In this document: one piece after another, positions 1 through 10,636 of the stretch
Layout of the letters: every line of letters starts with the position of its first letter
How positions within the stretch are numbered: position 1 is the first letter of the stretch
Assembly: GCA_019745565.1 (NCBI GenBank)
Contig: JAIESW010000049.1
Location: forward strand, 1 to 64,000
Direction of reading: 5' to 3'
Source of the DNA: Burkholderiales bacterium
GTDB taxonomy: Bacteria; Pseudomonadota; Gammaproteobacteria; Burkholderiales; Ga0077523
DNA: 64,000 bases
Made by a program: the position numbers and the translations under genes
The notes under the pieces: model-generated
Seen by the model: the letters and a program-made list of their open reading frames with translations, nothing else
Told to the model about the DNA's origin: nothing
Databases searched by the model: none

Positions 1-50
1 CCATGATGCGCGACCACGAACCTTGGAATCCCGCCCTTCACAGCGCTTGA
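1..50 (+). CDS. possible C-terminal tail of an upstream gene (partial)
   Basis: Codons read from base 3 give a short tail ending in TGA at 48-50. The gene lies mostly outside the window. An ATP-binding or second permease subunit of the following ABC exporter would be expected here, but these 15 codons carry no diagnostic motif. The call rests only on an open frame and position. Confidence 0.25.
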   Translation, partial: MMRDHEPWNPALHSA

Positions 51-65
51 CTTCCAACACGGTTG

Positions 66-104
66 CTTCCCCCACCAGAGGTGGGGGAAGGTTGGGATGG
101 GGGC
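66..104. repeat. GC-rich hairpin repeat, single-hairpin copy
   Basis: An 11-bp perfect stem (66-76 with 80-90, loop AGA) is followed by the conserved right end GGTTGGGATGGGGGC. It is the same family as the elements at 26676, 33104, 40567 and 50835. Only one hairpin and one terminus are present, so it is a half-element. It fills the gap between the tail ending at base 50 and the ABC permease. Confidence 0.8.
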
Positions 105-118
105 CGGCGCGTGGCCGA

Positions 119-1285
119 ATGAAGATCCCCTTCTCCTACAGCCTGCGCAACCTCTGGGCGCGCCGTCTCACGACGGCACTGACCGCCGCCGGCCTCGCCC
201 TCGTGGTCTTCGTCTTTGCCACCGTGCTGATGCTGGAGCAAGGCTTGCGCTCGACGCTCGTCGCCACCGGCGCCTACGACAACGTGCTGGTGATCCGGCG
301 TTCCGCGGGCACCGAAGTGCAGAGCGCCATCGACCGCACGCAGGCCGGTGTCGTGGAGTCGCAACCGGAAGTCTCGCTCGGCGTCGACGGCCAGCCGCTG
401 GTCTCCAAGGAAGTGCTGGTGCTCATCTCGCTGCCCAAGCGTGCCAGCGGCAGCCCTTCGAACGTCGTGATCCGCGGCGCCACGGAACGCGGGCTCGTCC
501 TGCGGCCCCAGGTGCATATCACGCAAGGACGGATCTGGCGCCCGGGCAGTTCCGAGATCGTGGTCGGGCGCAGCATCGCCGAGCGCTTCGAGGGCGTGGC
601 TATCGGCCAGCAGTTGCGCTTCGGAATGCGCGACTGGACCGTGGTCGGCATCTTCGATGCCGGCAAGAGCGGCTTCGATTCCGAGATCTGGGGTGACGCG
701 GATCAGATGATGCAGGCGTTCCGGAGAGTGAACTTCTCCTCCATGGTGATGCGCCTCAACGATCCCACGGCCTTCGACGCCCTCAAGGCGCGCCTGGAAG
801 CCGACCCGCGTCTAACGGTGGAAGCGAAGCGCGAGAAAGTCTTCTACGAGGAGCAGTCGGAAGCGCTCGCACGGTTCATCCGCTACCTCGGCATCACGCT
901 GTCGATCATCTTCTCCGTCGGAGCTGTCATCGGGGCGATGATCACCATGTACGCGTCGGTGGCGGCGCGCACTGCCGAAATCGGCACGTTGCGTGCACTC
1001 GGCTTCCAGCGCAGCAGCATCCTGTCGGCCTTTCTCACCGAAGCGCTCCTGCTTGGTGCGGTGGGTGGCGCGATCGGCGTCGCGATGGCGTCATGGATGC
1101 AGCTCATCACGGTGTCGACCGTGAACTGGCAGTCGTTCTCGGAACTCGCGTTCAGTTTCGATCTCACGCCGCGGATCGTCACGGCTGCCATGGCATTCGC
1201 CATCGGGATGGGACTGCTGGGTGGCGTCCTGCCCGCGGCGCAGGCAGCCCGGATGAAGATCGTGGATGCGTTGCGGGCGGCGTGA
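119..1285 (+). CDS. ABC transporter permease, MacB/FtsX type
   Basis: This is an inner-membrane permease of the FtsX/MacB (DevC-like) exporter family, which works with an ATPase that is not in the window. The 388-aa protein has one N-terminal membrane helix (about residues 18-38). A long extracytoplasmic MacB-PCD-like domain follows, then three C-terminal helices (about 260-288, 303-330 and 354-380) typical of the FtsX fold, with the loop AEIGTLRALGF between the first two. I chose the ATG at 119 because the frame upstream is a GC-rich hairpin repeat, not plausible coding sequence; no strong Shine-Dalgarno is visible. The substrate cannot be told; lipoprotein or lipid export and multidrug export are both possible for this family. 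Confidence 0.8.
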   Translation: MKIPFSYSLRNLWARRLTTALTAAGLALVVFVFATVLMLEQGLRSTLVATGAYDNVLVIRRSAGTEVQSAIDRTQAGVVESQPEVSLGVDGQPLVSKEVLVLISLPKRASGSPSNVVIRGATERGLVLRPQVHITQGRIWRPGSSEIVVGRSIAERFEGVAIGQQLRFGMRDWTVVGIFDAGKSGFDSEIWGDADQMMQAFRRVNFSSMVMRLNDPTAFDALKARLEADPRLTVEAKREKVFYEEQSEALARFIRYLGITLSIIFSVGAVIGAMITMYASVAARTAEIGTLRALGFQRSSILSAFLTEALLLGAVGGAIGVAMASWMQLITVSTVNWQSFSELAFSFDLTPRIVTAAMAFAIGMGLLGGVLPAAQAARMKIVDALRAA

Positions 1286-1301
1286 GCGCAGGGCTGAGGC
1301 T

Positions 1302-1334
1302 GGGGAGCAGCCGCAAAACATGCGGCTGGTCCCC
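1302..1334. terminator. stem-loop between convergent genes
   Basis: An 8-bp stem CAGCCGCA/TGCGGCTG with loop AAACA (1308-1328) extends, after a G-G mismatch, by GGGGA/TCCCC. It sits between the ends of the permease and the convergent hypothetical gene. There is no clear U-run, so a two-way terminator is an inference. Confidence 0.45.
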
Positions 1335-1373
1335 GCCAGATTGCGTTACTGAGGTCTTCCCGAGGCTCGGCAG

Positions 1374-1904
1374 TTACTGCTCCATGAGCCCGCTCCATTC
1401 CTCGTTGAAGCCGCCGTCTGCAGCGACACTTCCGGTCCATGTGCCGCCGCCACTCAGGCCCGCAAACGGGCCGGAACCGGAGCCAGGGACCACGAACCAT
1501 CCGCCGCTGCAATATGGCGTGGACTTGTTGTCAGAACCGGCTACCGGGTAGCACACGCCTGTCCACTCCACCAGCACCGAGCCGCCAGCCTTTTCGATTC
1601 GCGAGAACCCGGTGCCGATTCCGTAGCCATTGGTGAGGTCCCAGTGGGCACTTGAAGTGCGGCTGGAGCCGTTGTACAGCCCTTTGCCGCGAGTCTCCTG
1701 ATCGATGGCCTTGCTCTGCGAGAAGAACACCATTCGACCGGACTTCTCATCTTTGCCGATGATCTCGAACTTTTCGCCTTTGTGCGTGGCTTTGGCGCTG
1801 ATCAAGAACGGCTGTGCGGCGAGAACTTCCACGGAGCTGCCGGCTGAGACGAGAGTCAAGCTCACCACGACGGCAAGACGCGAACGGTGTATCGGTAGAT
1901 GCAT
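1374..1904 (-). CDS. secreted hypothetical protein, 176 aa
   Basis: This protein of unknown function is predicted to be exported. Residues 1-29 form a signal peptide (basic start, hydrophobic core, Ala-Leu-Ala-Ala-like cleavage region near VLAAQP). The mature part is rich in Gly, Ser and aromatic residues and in short beta-strand-like segments. It has two cysteines (in GVCYP and PYCSG) that could form a disulfide, and ends in a Gly/Trp-rich stretch. The start is supported by AGGAG about seven bases upstream. It is convergent with the ABC permease. I do not recognise a catalytic motif; a beta-barrel secreted domain is a guess. Confidence 0.7.
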   Translation of the reverse strand: MHLPIHRSRLAVVVSLTLVSAGSSVEVLAAQPFLISAKATHKGEKFEIIGKDEKSGRMVFFSQSKAIDQETRGKGLYNGSSRTSSAHWDLTNGYGIGTGFSRIEKAGGSVLVEWTGVCYPVAGSDNKSTPYCSGGWFVVPGSGSGPFAGLSGGGTWTGSVAADGGFNEEWSGLMEQ

Positions 1905-1962
1905 GATGTTCTCCTGAGTTGTTGGAAACTGCCTGCCATAGCGCTGTACGCCAATCGGGGGA

Positions 1963-2175
1963 CTACTTCGCTAGGGCCCGTCGTCGGATTGCACGCCGCG
2001 CGCTCCGGTGGCCAATGAGCGACCAGAGATGCTCGGCCGATTTCAAGGTCATGCGCTTACCGGTCGAGACGATCTCGACGGTTCCCTGAAGCTGGCCGTT
2101 GGTCTTTCGACCGTATACGCGAACGATGTACGAACGTGCTTCCGGCACGGCTCCTCCCGGCGGGCGTACGCGCAC
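1963..2175 (-). CDS. small hypothetical protein, 70 aa
   Basis: This small basic protein has a central pattern YIVRVYGRK..G.LQGTVEIVSTGKRMTLKSAEHLWSL split over residues 16-53. The pattern looks like a short beta-rich domain in which a signal-independent core is followed by a basic tail. Similar short proteins of unknown function occur in betaproteobacteria (from memory). The frame opens with GTG; another GTG nine codons on is an alternative start. It lies between the secreted hypothetical and the large regulator on the same strand, with gaps of about 60-90 bases. Confidence 0.5.
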   Translation of the reverse strand: MRVRPPGGAVPEARSYIVRVYGRKTNGQLQGTVEIVSTGKRMTLKSAEHLWSLIGHRSARRAIRRRALAK

Positions 2176-2264
2176 TCTGTCTCGGCCCCGTATACGGATT
2201 GAGCACCGATTCGTCCCGGCGGGCAGGGGGCGTCCCTCTGCGCCGCGATTGCGGCGACGGGCGG

Positions 2265-5200
2265 CTAAGATCGCGGAGCGAGTGCGCGCAACAGTGCCTC
2301 GCTCTCTCGAGACGGTTGCGTGCCGAACGTCGAGCTCAACGTCTGTTGAAGTTGCTGATAGACGCCGATTCCCTCCGCTTTGCGGTCCAGTCGGGCGCAG
2401 CAGCGCAGAAGTCCCTGGTAGAACGATTCCGCGAGATCGTCGACTTCGAGGGCGCGCCGATAGACATCGGCAGCCCTTTCAAAGTCACCAGCAGCTTCCC
2501 GCTGTGCAGCGAGCCGTCCCGCATGGCGGATGAACTTTGCGCGCAGGCGTTCACGGGTTGAAAGCGTCCAGGTGTCGTCCGAATCCGCTGCCAGGAACGA
2601 GCCTCGGTAGATCTCGAGAGCCCGGGCACGCTGCGCATCCCGATTGTCACCGCGTCCGTCTTCAGCGTCCGCCGCCAGCGATTCGAACGCCCAGGCATCG
2701 ACCCATACCCGATGCGGGTTCAGTCGTACGCGGTTGTCGTTCACCAGGACTACGTCAGAACCGCCTAGCAGCGTTCGCAACCGGTATACCGCTGTCGCTA
2801 ACGCCTTGTCCGCAGCGTCGGCCGTGCTGTCCGCCCATAGTGCGTCGGCCAAGGAGCTCTCTGACGCGCCGCCCGGTCCGGCCGCGACCAGTGCGCGCAG
2901 CAGCGCCAACGGCTTCCGGGGAGACTTGCGGCCGTACTCGATCGGCTGTGTATCCCGAAAGACAGCGAACTGCCCGAGGGTAACGATCCTCCAGGTCCAG
3001 GGCCATTCAATCATCGACTGTGAGCGCGGTTCCCATCGTGCGAGCCGGATCAACTCGTGGACGTAGTCGCGCTCGATCCCGTGTTCGAGCGCGATGGCGG
3101 CGAGGTCGCTCAACCAGGGGTGCAGCAGGTTGAGATAGCTGCCATGTTCGTTCTCACGGGCCATGCGGAACATCGGTTCCACCAGATCACGAGTTCTTCC
3201 GGGGTTGCCTTCGCGGAGGGCAATGGTGGCCTCGATACCAAGAAACATGGGATCGAAGCAGCGAATCTGAGTGTTGGCCAATGCGGATTGCTGTTCGGTC
3301 AGCCGCGTACGAGCTTCCCCCAGGCGTCCGGTCTCCACCAGTCCGTAGATCATCGGCGTACCCCAATGCACGAGGTAGGAAGGCGAGCCGAGTTGCCGGC
3401 TGATCTCCCACGCCAGTTGTCCCGATCGCAAAGCCTGCGCCGGCTGTTGGCGGGACAGGGCGATCCATCCGCGGAAGGCATGCTTGATGGCGGTCTGGAT
3501 GCGCGAGTCGGGATTCGCTCGGGCCATGACCTCTTTCAAACACCGGTCGACGGTTTCCCTGCGGCCGTGCCGGGCTTCGTGCAACCCGACGAAGTAGTTC
3601 GCAAAGAACACCAAAGCGGTAAGCCCGTGGGCCTCACCGATGGCGATTGCCTGTCGCGCCGCCTCGCGAGCGCCCTCGGCATCGAACAGGAATCCCCGGC
3701 AATAGCCCGCCCAGTTCCACCAGGTTCCGCGGTTGAGCGGAGTGACATCCTCCCTCGGCGCCAGGGCGTCTCCCAGTGGCGCTACTTGGCGCGCGATCTC
3801 GAACTTTCCGGTATAGCCGCAGTACCACATCAGGAACGTCGCCCCGATCATCTTCGGGTTCGCGCCGGCGTCGGAATCCAGCAGTTCGAGGATTCCTGCA
3901 GCGCACGCCGCAAGCATGGGATTGCCGGGCTGCCGATACAGCAGGGCGATCAACAAGGCCGAGCAGGCGCGCAACCGGAGTTCGGCGGAAGCGCGCGCGG
4001 TTACCCTGCCCAGAAGCTTCTCGTGCACGGGAATCCAGTTGTCGACCAGCTTGTGGTTCGCATGCTGGAGAAACCGTGCCTCCAGAATGCCGGACGTGCA
4101 CATCAGCTGCGCGTCGACGTTGCCCTCCGCCGCGAACAGCGCGTACGCACGTTCCAGCGCGAGACGGGCATGCTCCTGATCCACGGCGACGAGGGAGTTG
4201 CCCAACCAGTACGAGAGCCACGGGTCGCGAAGTAGACGCGCTGCCGGCAAGCTCCCGATCCAGTCCCGCAGCGTATGCCCTCGGCCCTTATCCATCGCTG
4301 CTGCGGCGTTGGTCACGACTATACGGACGATGGAATCCCAATCCTCTGCGGTGGCGTAAACAGCGACCGCATCGTCAAGCAAGCCGTCGGATTCGAGGAG
4401 TGCTGCCGCCCGGCGCTTCAGATCGGCCAATTCGTCGGCGGGAAATGTTGTTGTAGCCCGTAGCCGCAGGAACGCGAGAAACAACGGGTGGTATTGGTAC
4501 GTCAGGTCGTCGCCGATATACCGATCGGTGAACAGGTGACGGCGGTAGAGATCCTCGAGCATCGGCCCGGCCTCGCTCCAGCCGCTGACGGCCTGCGCGG
4601 TTCGCGGGCTCATGCGCGGAAGCACGGCGGTGCGCAGCAGAAAATCGCGAGTATCGGGTGGCGCTGCTTCGAAGACCTGATCGGCCAGAAACGCAAACAC
4701 ATTCTCCAGAGTCTGAGGGTGCTGGAGCGTGCTTACGACTCCGGTGCGGCGCAATTCCTCCAGCATCAACCGCAGTCCGCCGGCCCAACCGCCGCACTGG
4801 TCCTGCAGCATCCGTACGACGCGGTGCTCGATCTTGCCGGTGGCTTCTGCAATCGCGCGTGTCTCGTCCAATCGCAGGCGCAGGGCTTCCCATCCTATCG
4901 TCGTCATGCGACTCGTCGCCAGCAGGCGGGCGAACGCTTGCGGGGCGACATTGCGACTGATCGCGATCAGGCAAGAGCCGGGCGGCAGTTCTTCCGCAGC
5001 CAGCGCGACGATCCGATGGAACGACGAACCGGCCGGTGCGTCCTGATAGTTGTCGAGGACGATCGAGGTGCTGACGGCCAGGCGAGCGAACATCACCCGG
5101 AAGAACCGGCGGGCGAAGCCCGCCAGGTCAGAGAGGTACTCGGGGGCGAGAGTGGGTAGCGACCCGGTCGACTCGGGAGCGCTTTCCGCGAGATAGTGGA

Positions 5201-5435
5201 ACAGCGAGGCGGGATCGCCATCCACTGAATCCACTTGATACCAAAAGAAGGGGACTTTCCGACTCTCGAGATAGCTCGCTACCAGAGTCGTCTTGCCGGC
5301 GCCGGGAGGCCCTGTGATCCAGATAACCGGCCGATTGCGGCCGTCGTCGAGCATTGCGAACAAGCGTTCCCGCGGCACTGCCCCGAACAGACGCGGACTT
5401 GTCAGTTTGGCCGAGCGGAGGGGAGGGCGCGCCAT
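2265..5435 (-). CDS. MalT-like ATPase / winged-helix / BTAD transcriptional regulator
   Basis: A large STAND-type transcriptional activator of 1056 aa. The N-terminus has a Walker A GPPGAGKT (residues 42-49) and a Walker B-like IVLDNYQD (about 125-132), as in the MalT/LAL ATPase module. The middle is helical and TPR-like. From about residue 812 there is an OmpR-type winged helix (TLGQFAVFRD then SPRKPLALLRALVA), followed by a bacterial transcriptional activator domain (YRRALEVDDLAESFYQGLL) to the end. In classical SARPs the winged helix is N-terminal; here ATPase and TPRs come first. It is divergent from a LivK-type binding protein with only 59 bp between them, suggesting control of that gene in response to a ligand. 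Confidence 0.85.
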   Translation of the reverse strand: MARPPLRSAKLTSPRLFGAVPRERLFAMLDDGRNRPVIWITGPPGAGKTTLVASYLESRKVPFFWYQVDSVDGDPASLFHYLAESAPESTGSLPTLAPEYLSDLAGFARRFFRVMFARLAVSTSIVLDNYQDAPAGSSFHRIVALAAEELPPGSCLIAISRNVAPQAFARLLATSRMTTIGWEALRLRLDETRAIAEATGKIEHRVVRMLQDQCGGWAGGLRLMLEELRRTGVVSTLQHPQTLENVFAFLADQVFEAAPPDTRDFLLRTAVLPRMSPRTAQAVSGWSEAGPMLEDLYRRHLFTDRYIGDDLTYQYHPLFLAFLRLRATTTFPADELADLKRRAAALLESDGLLDDAVAVYATAEDWDSIVRIVVTNAAAAMDKGRGHTLRDWIGSLPAARLLRDPWLSYWLGNSLVAVDQEHARLALERAYALFAAEGNVDAQLMCTSGILEARFLQHANHKLVDNWIPVHEKLLGRVTARASAELRLRACSALLIALLYRQPGNPMLAACAAGILELLDSDAGANPKMIGATFLMWYCGYTGKFEIARQVAPLGDALAPREDVTPLNRGTWWNWAGYCRGFLFDAEGAREAARQAIAIGEAHGLTALVFFANYFVGLHEARHGRRETVDRCLKEVMARANPDSRIQTAIKHAFRGWIALSRQQPAQALRSGQLAWEISRQLGSPSYLVHWGTPMIYGLVETGRLGEARTRLTEQQSALANTQIRCFDPMFLGIEATIALREGNPGRTRDLVEPMFRMARENEHGSYLNLLHPWLSDLAAIALEHGIERDYVHELIRLARWEPRSQSMIEWPWTWRIVTLGQFAVFRDTQPIEYGRKSPRKPLALLRALVAAGPGGASESSLADALWADSTADAADKALATAVYRLRTLLGGSDVVLVNDNRVRLNPHRVWVDAWAFESLAADAEDGRGDNRDAQRARALEIYRGSFLAADSDDTWTLSTRERLRAKFIRHAGRLAAQREAAGDFERAADVYRRALEVDDLAESFYQGLLRCCARLDRKAEGIGVYQQLQQTLSSTFGTQPSRESEALLRALAPRS

Positions 5436-5458
5436 GGCGGTTCGTCGTTGAACGCAGT

Positions 5459-5470
5459 CGTTATATTATC
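5459..5470. promoter_or_regulatory. AT-rich core of divergent promoter region
   Basis: The 59-bp gap between the regulator and the binding-protein gene contains GTTATATTATCG, the only AT-rich stretch nearby. It could provide a -10 element in either direction. No convincing -35 was seen. Confidence 0.35.
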
Positions 5471-5494
5471 GCGCGACGAAAACTGTCCGCGCTT

Positions 5495-6739
5495 ATGCCG
5501 AACCTCGTCCGCACGATCCTTTGCCTTCCCGCAATCCTGTTTGCAGTGGTCTGTGCACGGCCTGGTCAGGCGGACGACAACGTTCGCATCGCGTTGACGT
5601 TTCCGTTCAGCGGTCCATTCGGAATTTACGGCGACCTGTACATGCGTGAGTATCAGATGTTCGCCGACGACATCAACGCCCGCGGCGGCGTGCTGGGTGG
5701 CCGTAAGCTCGAGCTCGTACCGCTCGACAACAAGAACAATCCTCAGGAGGCGCTGGTCAACCTCAAGTTCGCGACGGATCGTCGGATACCATTCATCGTC
5801 CAGGGCGCGGGATCGCATGTGGCCCTCGCGCTGGCCGACGCCGTCGCGCGCCACAACGCGCGCGAGCCTGATAACCGCCTGCTGTATCTGAATCAGTCAG
5901 GCGACTACGACCTCGCCAACTCCCGCTGCAATTTCTGGACGTTCCTGTTCGATGCGCACAGCGAGATGCGCATGGAAGCCTTGATCTCGGGTCTCGTCGA
6001 TCGCCCTGGCATCAGACGGGTGTTCCTGATCAACCAGGACTACGCTCACGGCCAGAACGTCAGCCGCGAGGCCAAGGCGATTCTTGCGCGACGCCGCCCC
6101 GATGTTGCCGTCGTCGGCGACGATTTGCATCCGCTGGGTCGGGTCAAGGACTTCGCCCCTTACGTAGCGAAGATCAAGGCATCAGGTGCGGACGCGGTCA
6201 TCACAGGCAACTGGGGTGGTGATCTGGCGTTGCTCATCAAGGCCGCCGGCGAGGCGGGACTGAAGGCCGACTTCTACACGTTCTACGGCAATGGACCCGG
6301 CACACCGACGGCGATGGGCGAAGCCGCAATCGACAAGGTCAAGGTCGTGTACCGGTGGCACCCGAACATTGCGGGTGCCCCGGGCGAGAGCGACAACGTG
6401 CGCTATCGGACCCGCTATGGCGCCGACTACTATGGATTGCCGGTGAAGGTCATGCTCGAGATGTTGGTGCAGGCGATCGATCGAGCCGGAACGACGGAGG
6501 CACTTGCGGTCGCGAGAGCCTTGGAGCGTGTTCGGTACGACAGTGTCACTGGCCCCGTCTGGATCCGACCAGAGGATCACCAGCTCATGCAGCCTTTGTA
6601 TCTGTTCACTTTGACGCGCGCCGATGGGCGTGCCATCAGGTACGACTTCGAAGGCACGGGCATCGGCAGCAGGACTGACGCCCGTATCGATCCTGAGGAC
6701 ACTGCGTTGCCGACCGCGTGCAAAATGCGGTCGCCCTAG
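5495..6739 (+). CDS. LivK-type ABC transporter substrate-binding protein
   Basis: A periplasmic type I binding protein (Peripla_BP_6 / branched-chain amino acid family) of 414 aa. The ATG at 5495 gives a clean signal peptide cleaved after about residue 26 (ARPGQA-DD); the open frame upstream is probably not coding. The mature protein starts VRIALTFPFSGPFGIYGD and has the family pocket pattern around QGAGSHVALALADAV. A cysteine in SRCNFW may pair with the one in the C-terminal TACKM. It closely resembles the two proteins at 23114 and 24614 (shared INQDYAHGQN and EDHQLMQPLY-like segments). No permease or ATPase is adjacent, so it is an orphan component. The ligand is unknown; the divergent regulator may control it. 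Confidence 0.87.
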   Translation: MPNLVRTILCLPAILFAVVCARPGQADDNVRIALTFPFSGPFGIYGDLYMREYQMFADDINARGGVLGGRKLELVPLDNKNNPQEALVNLKFATDRRIPFIVQGAGSHVALALADAVARHNAREPDNRLLYLNQSGDYDLANSRCNFWTFLFDAHSEMRMEALISGLVDRPGIRRVFLINQDYAHGQNVSREAKAILARRRPDVAVVGDDLHPLGRVKDFAPYVAKIKASGADAVITGNWGGDLALLIKAAGEAGLKADFYTFYGNGPGTPTAMGEAAIDKVKVVYRWHPNIAGAPGESDNVRYRTRYGADYYGLPVKVMLEMLVQAIDRAGTTEALAVARALERVRYDSVTGPVWIRPEDHQLMQPLYLFTLTRADGRAIRYDFEGTGIGSRTDARIDPEDTALPTACKMRSP

Positions 6740-6846
6740 GACTGCGAAATGAATCGCCGCTGCTGCGTAACAGGGGCGTGGCGGATTCTGCGGCGGCTGG
6801 GAGATCCGCTCAAAGCGTCATTAGACGCGGTGCGCCGAGGTGGCTA

Positions 6847-8916
6847 CTACCTGAGGGCGAGTCCGCTTCTCAGCACGGCCTCGACTGCTAGAGGCGACAA
6901 CGGTCTGGCAAACAGAAACCCCTGAACCGCATCGCACCCCTCGTCCACCAGGAAATCGTACTGTTCCTGGGTCTCGACGCCTTCCGCCACCACCGACAGA
7001 TTGAGGTGGTGCGCCATCGCGAGAATCGAACGCGCGATCGCCGCGGAGTCGCTGTCCGACGGCAGATCGCGCACGAACGATTGGTCGATCTTGAGACAGT
7101 GCAGGGGGAGGTGCTTCAGATATGCGAGCGACGAATAGCCGGTGCCGAAATCGTCCACGGCGAGGGTGACACCCATCTCCCTCAGCTCGCGCAACACGCC
7201 TTCCACGGCGTTGAGGTTCTCCATCATGAGCCCTTCGGTGATCTCCAGTTCGAGGGCATCGGCATCGAGGTGGGCATCGTCCAGGGCGGACCGGACGATG
7301 TGTACCATGTTGGTGAGCCGGAACTGTCGCGCCGAGACGTTCACGGATACCCGAGCGTGCGGATGACCTGCCGCGCGCCATAGTGCGCATTGACGGCAGG
7401 CTGCGCGCAGCACCCAGTCCCCCAGCGCGCCGATCTGACCGGTCTGCTCGGCGATGGGAATGAAGACCCTGGGCGAGATCAGGCCGTCGCGCGGATGGTT
7501 CCAGCGCACCAGCGCTTCCAGGCAAGTCACCGCGCCGGTCATCACGTCCACCTGCGGCTGGTATTCGAGCGTCAGCTCGCGGCGCTCGACGGCACGGCGC
7601 AGATCGTTGGCGAGCGCGAGGCGCTGGGTGATCCGGATCTGCAGTTCGTGCGAGTAGAACTGGTAGTTGTTGCGGCCGCTCGACTTCGCCTGGTACATCG
7701 CGGCGTCGGCCTGCTTCAACAGCGTCTCGGTGTCGGCCTCACCGAGCGGGTAGAGGGTCGCGCCGATGCTGGCGGTCACGAAGACCTCGGTTCCCGCGAG
7801 CGGCACGCCGGTGGACAGTTCACGCAGCAGCTTGTCGAGCACCACCTGGAGCTGCTCGATGCTTTCGAGATTCTCGATCAGGACGGTGAACTCGTCGCCG
7901 CCGAGGCGCCCCACGGTGTCCTCGGCGCGCAGGCACCGCTCGAGGCGCTTGCCGACCTCCTTCAGGAGCTGGTCGCCGGCCGAGTGGCCGAGCGTGTCGT
8001 TGACGTCCTTGAAGTTGTCGAGATCGATGAAGAGCAGCGCCAGCAGCCTTTCGTGTCGGCGCGCCCGTTGCATGGCGTGGGTCAGCCGGTCGCGGAACAG
8101 ATCGCGATTGGGCAGGCCCGTCAGCGGATCGAACTGCGCGAGGCGCGCGAGCCGTTCCTCGGTCTTCTTGCGCTCGCGGATGTCGCGGGCGATGCTGGAA
8201 AGGAACAGCAGGCGCCCCGAACTGCTGCGATGCGCGATGATGATCTGGGAGACCGGAATCTCCGTGCGATCGGGGCCGATTAGGGCGGTTTCTCCCAACC
8301 AGACGCCATCGCGGATGGCGCACGGGATCGCCTCCTCGCGGACCAGGCGCATGGCCCACGGGGCGAAATGTTCCATCAGATCGACGGCCGCGAGGCCGAT
8401 GTCGGGCGCGAGCCCCAGTACCGCGTGTCCGGCCTGGTTGAGGAAGCGGGTCCGACCGTCCGGGGTGATGGTCCATACCACGTCGGTGGTGGCTTCGAGG
8501 ATCGCGACGAGCTGCCGGCGCTCCTGTTCGACGCGATTGCGCTCCACGGCGTACATCATCGCCCGCGTGAGTGCGCGCGCGTCCAAGCCATCCTTGACTA
8601 GATAGTCCTGGGCGCCGTGGGCCACGGCGGCGAGCGCGGTGGATTCGTCCGTGTTGCCCGTGACGAGGATCACGGGCGTGTCCGGAGCGCTCTTCTGCAA
8701 CGACTGGAAGGTATCCAGCCCGTTGCTGTCGGGCACGTTGAGGTCGGCCAGGATCAGGTCGTAGGGTTCGTCGTCGAGGACTTCGAGCGCCTCCATGAGG
8801 CGCGAGACCGCGTTCAGGTGGAACCGCATGTCGCCTTCGTCGGCCACCATCTCGCGCAGGAGGCGCAGGTCGCCCGGATTGTCCTCCAGGACGAGGACGC
8901 GGAATTCTGGGTTCAT
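6847..8916 (-). CDS. REC-PAS-GGDEF-EAL cyclic-di-GMP enzyme
   Basis: A cytoplasmic two-way c-di-GMP enzyme of 689 aa. The REC domain covers residues 5-125, with phosphoacceptor Asp58 in ILADLNVPDS. A PAS domain follows (about 137-255). The GGDEF domain is intact (GRLGGDEFTVL) and has RAED five residues before it as an inhibitory I-site. The EAL domain keeps EALVRW, VNVSARQF, ELEITEG, DDFGTGYSS, KIDQSFV and AEGVET. Both active sites therefore look functional. The ATG overlaps the stop of the upstream response regulator (ATGA-type overlap), so it is the last gene of a kinase-regulator-output operon. Phosphorylation of the REC domain probably sets the balance of synthesis and breakdown. Confidence 0.93.
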   Translation of the reverse strand: MNPEFRVLVLEDNPGDLRLLREMVADEGDMRFHLNAVSRLMEALEVLDDEPYDLILADLNVPDSNGLDTFQSLQKSAPDTPVILVTGNTDESTALAAVAHGAQDYLVKDGLDARALTRAMMYAVERNRVEQERRQLVAILEATTDVVWTITPDGRTRFLNQAGHAVLGLAPDIGLAAVDLMEHFAPWAMRLVREEAIPCAIRDGVWLGETALIGPDRTEIPVSQIIIAHRSSSGRLLFLSSIARDIRERKKTEERLARLAQFDPLTGLPNRDLFRDRLTHAMQRARRHERLLALLFIDLDNFKDVNDTLGHSAGDQLLKEVGKRLERCLRAEDTVGRLGGDEFTVLIENLESIEQLQVVLDKLLRELSTGVPLAGTEVFVTASIGATLYPLGEADTETLLKQADAAMYQAKSSGRNNYQFYSHELQIRITQRLALANDLRRAVERRELTLEYQPQVDVMTGAVTCLEALVRWNHPRDGLISPRVFIPIAEQTGQIGALGDWVLRAACRQCALWRAAGHPHARVSVNVSARQFRLTNMVHIVRSALDDAHLDADALELEITEGLMMENLNAVEGVLRELREMGVTLAVDDFGTGYSSLAYLKHLPLHCLKIDQSFVRDLPSDSDSAAIARSILAMAHHLNLSVVAEGVETQEQYDFLVDEGCDAVQGFLFARPLSPLAVEAVLRSGLALR

Positions 8917-9361
8917 GACGGGGGGTGCTCCTGTCGCGGTTGCTCCGAGGCCCATGTGGCGACCACGTGCAGCAGGTCGACGTAGGCATCGAGGGACTGT
9001 GGTTTGGTGAGGAAGGCGGTGGCGGCGCTGGCGTAGGAGCACCGCCGATCCTCCTCCGAGGCGGAACTGGTCAGGACGATGACCGGTATCCCTGCAATGG
9101 CGTCGATCCTGCGCATCTCGCGCAGCAGATCGAGACCGTGACGGCGCGGCAGGTTGAGGTCCAGCAGCACGACGTTGGGCCGCACGGCCGCGGCGAAGCT
9201 GTCGCGTCGCAGGAGGAAATCCAACGCCTGGTCGACGCTTTCGACGGCGTGCAGGCGGCCGAGGTAGGGCACTTCGCGCAGGGCTTCGCGCAGCAGCCGG
9301 ACGTCGCCCGGATTGTCCTCGACCAAGAGGATCTCGCGTTCGGGTGAGGGCCTGGACTCGG

Positions 9362-9365
<4 letters not shown>
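8913..9365 (-). CDS. single-domain response regulator (Rcp1/CheY-like)
   Basis: A 150-aa stand-alone receiver domain of the Rcp1 type often paired with phytochrome-like kinases. Visible residues are the acidic pair in LLVEDNPGD, phosphoacceptor Asp69 (VVLLDLNLP), the Thr/Ser switch in VIVLTSSAS and Lys121 in FLTKP. There is no output domain. Its start overlaps the stop of the upstream kinase by four bases and its stop overlaps the start of the c-di-GMP enzyme. The three proteins are thus translated together and very probably form one phosphorelay, with this protein as shuttle or competitor for the REC-PAS-GGDEF-EAL protein. Confidence 0.92.
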
Positions 9366-10561
<1,196 letters not shown>

Positions 10562-10636
10562 GGATTTCTCCCGTTCGCCCTGACGGAACCGACGGGGCGG
10601 TTCCGCGACTATCCTGTCATCGACCCGGTCCGAATC

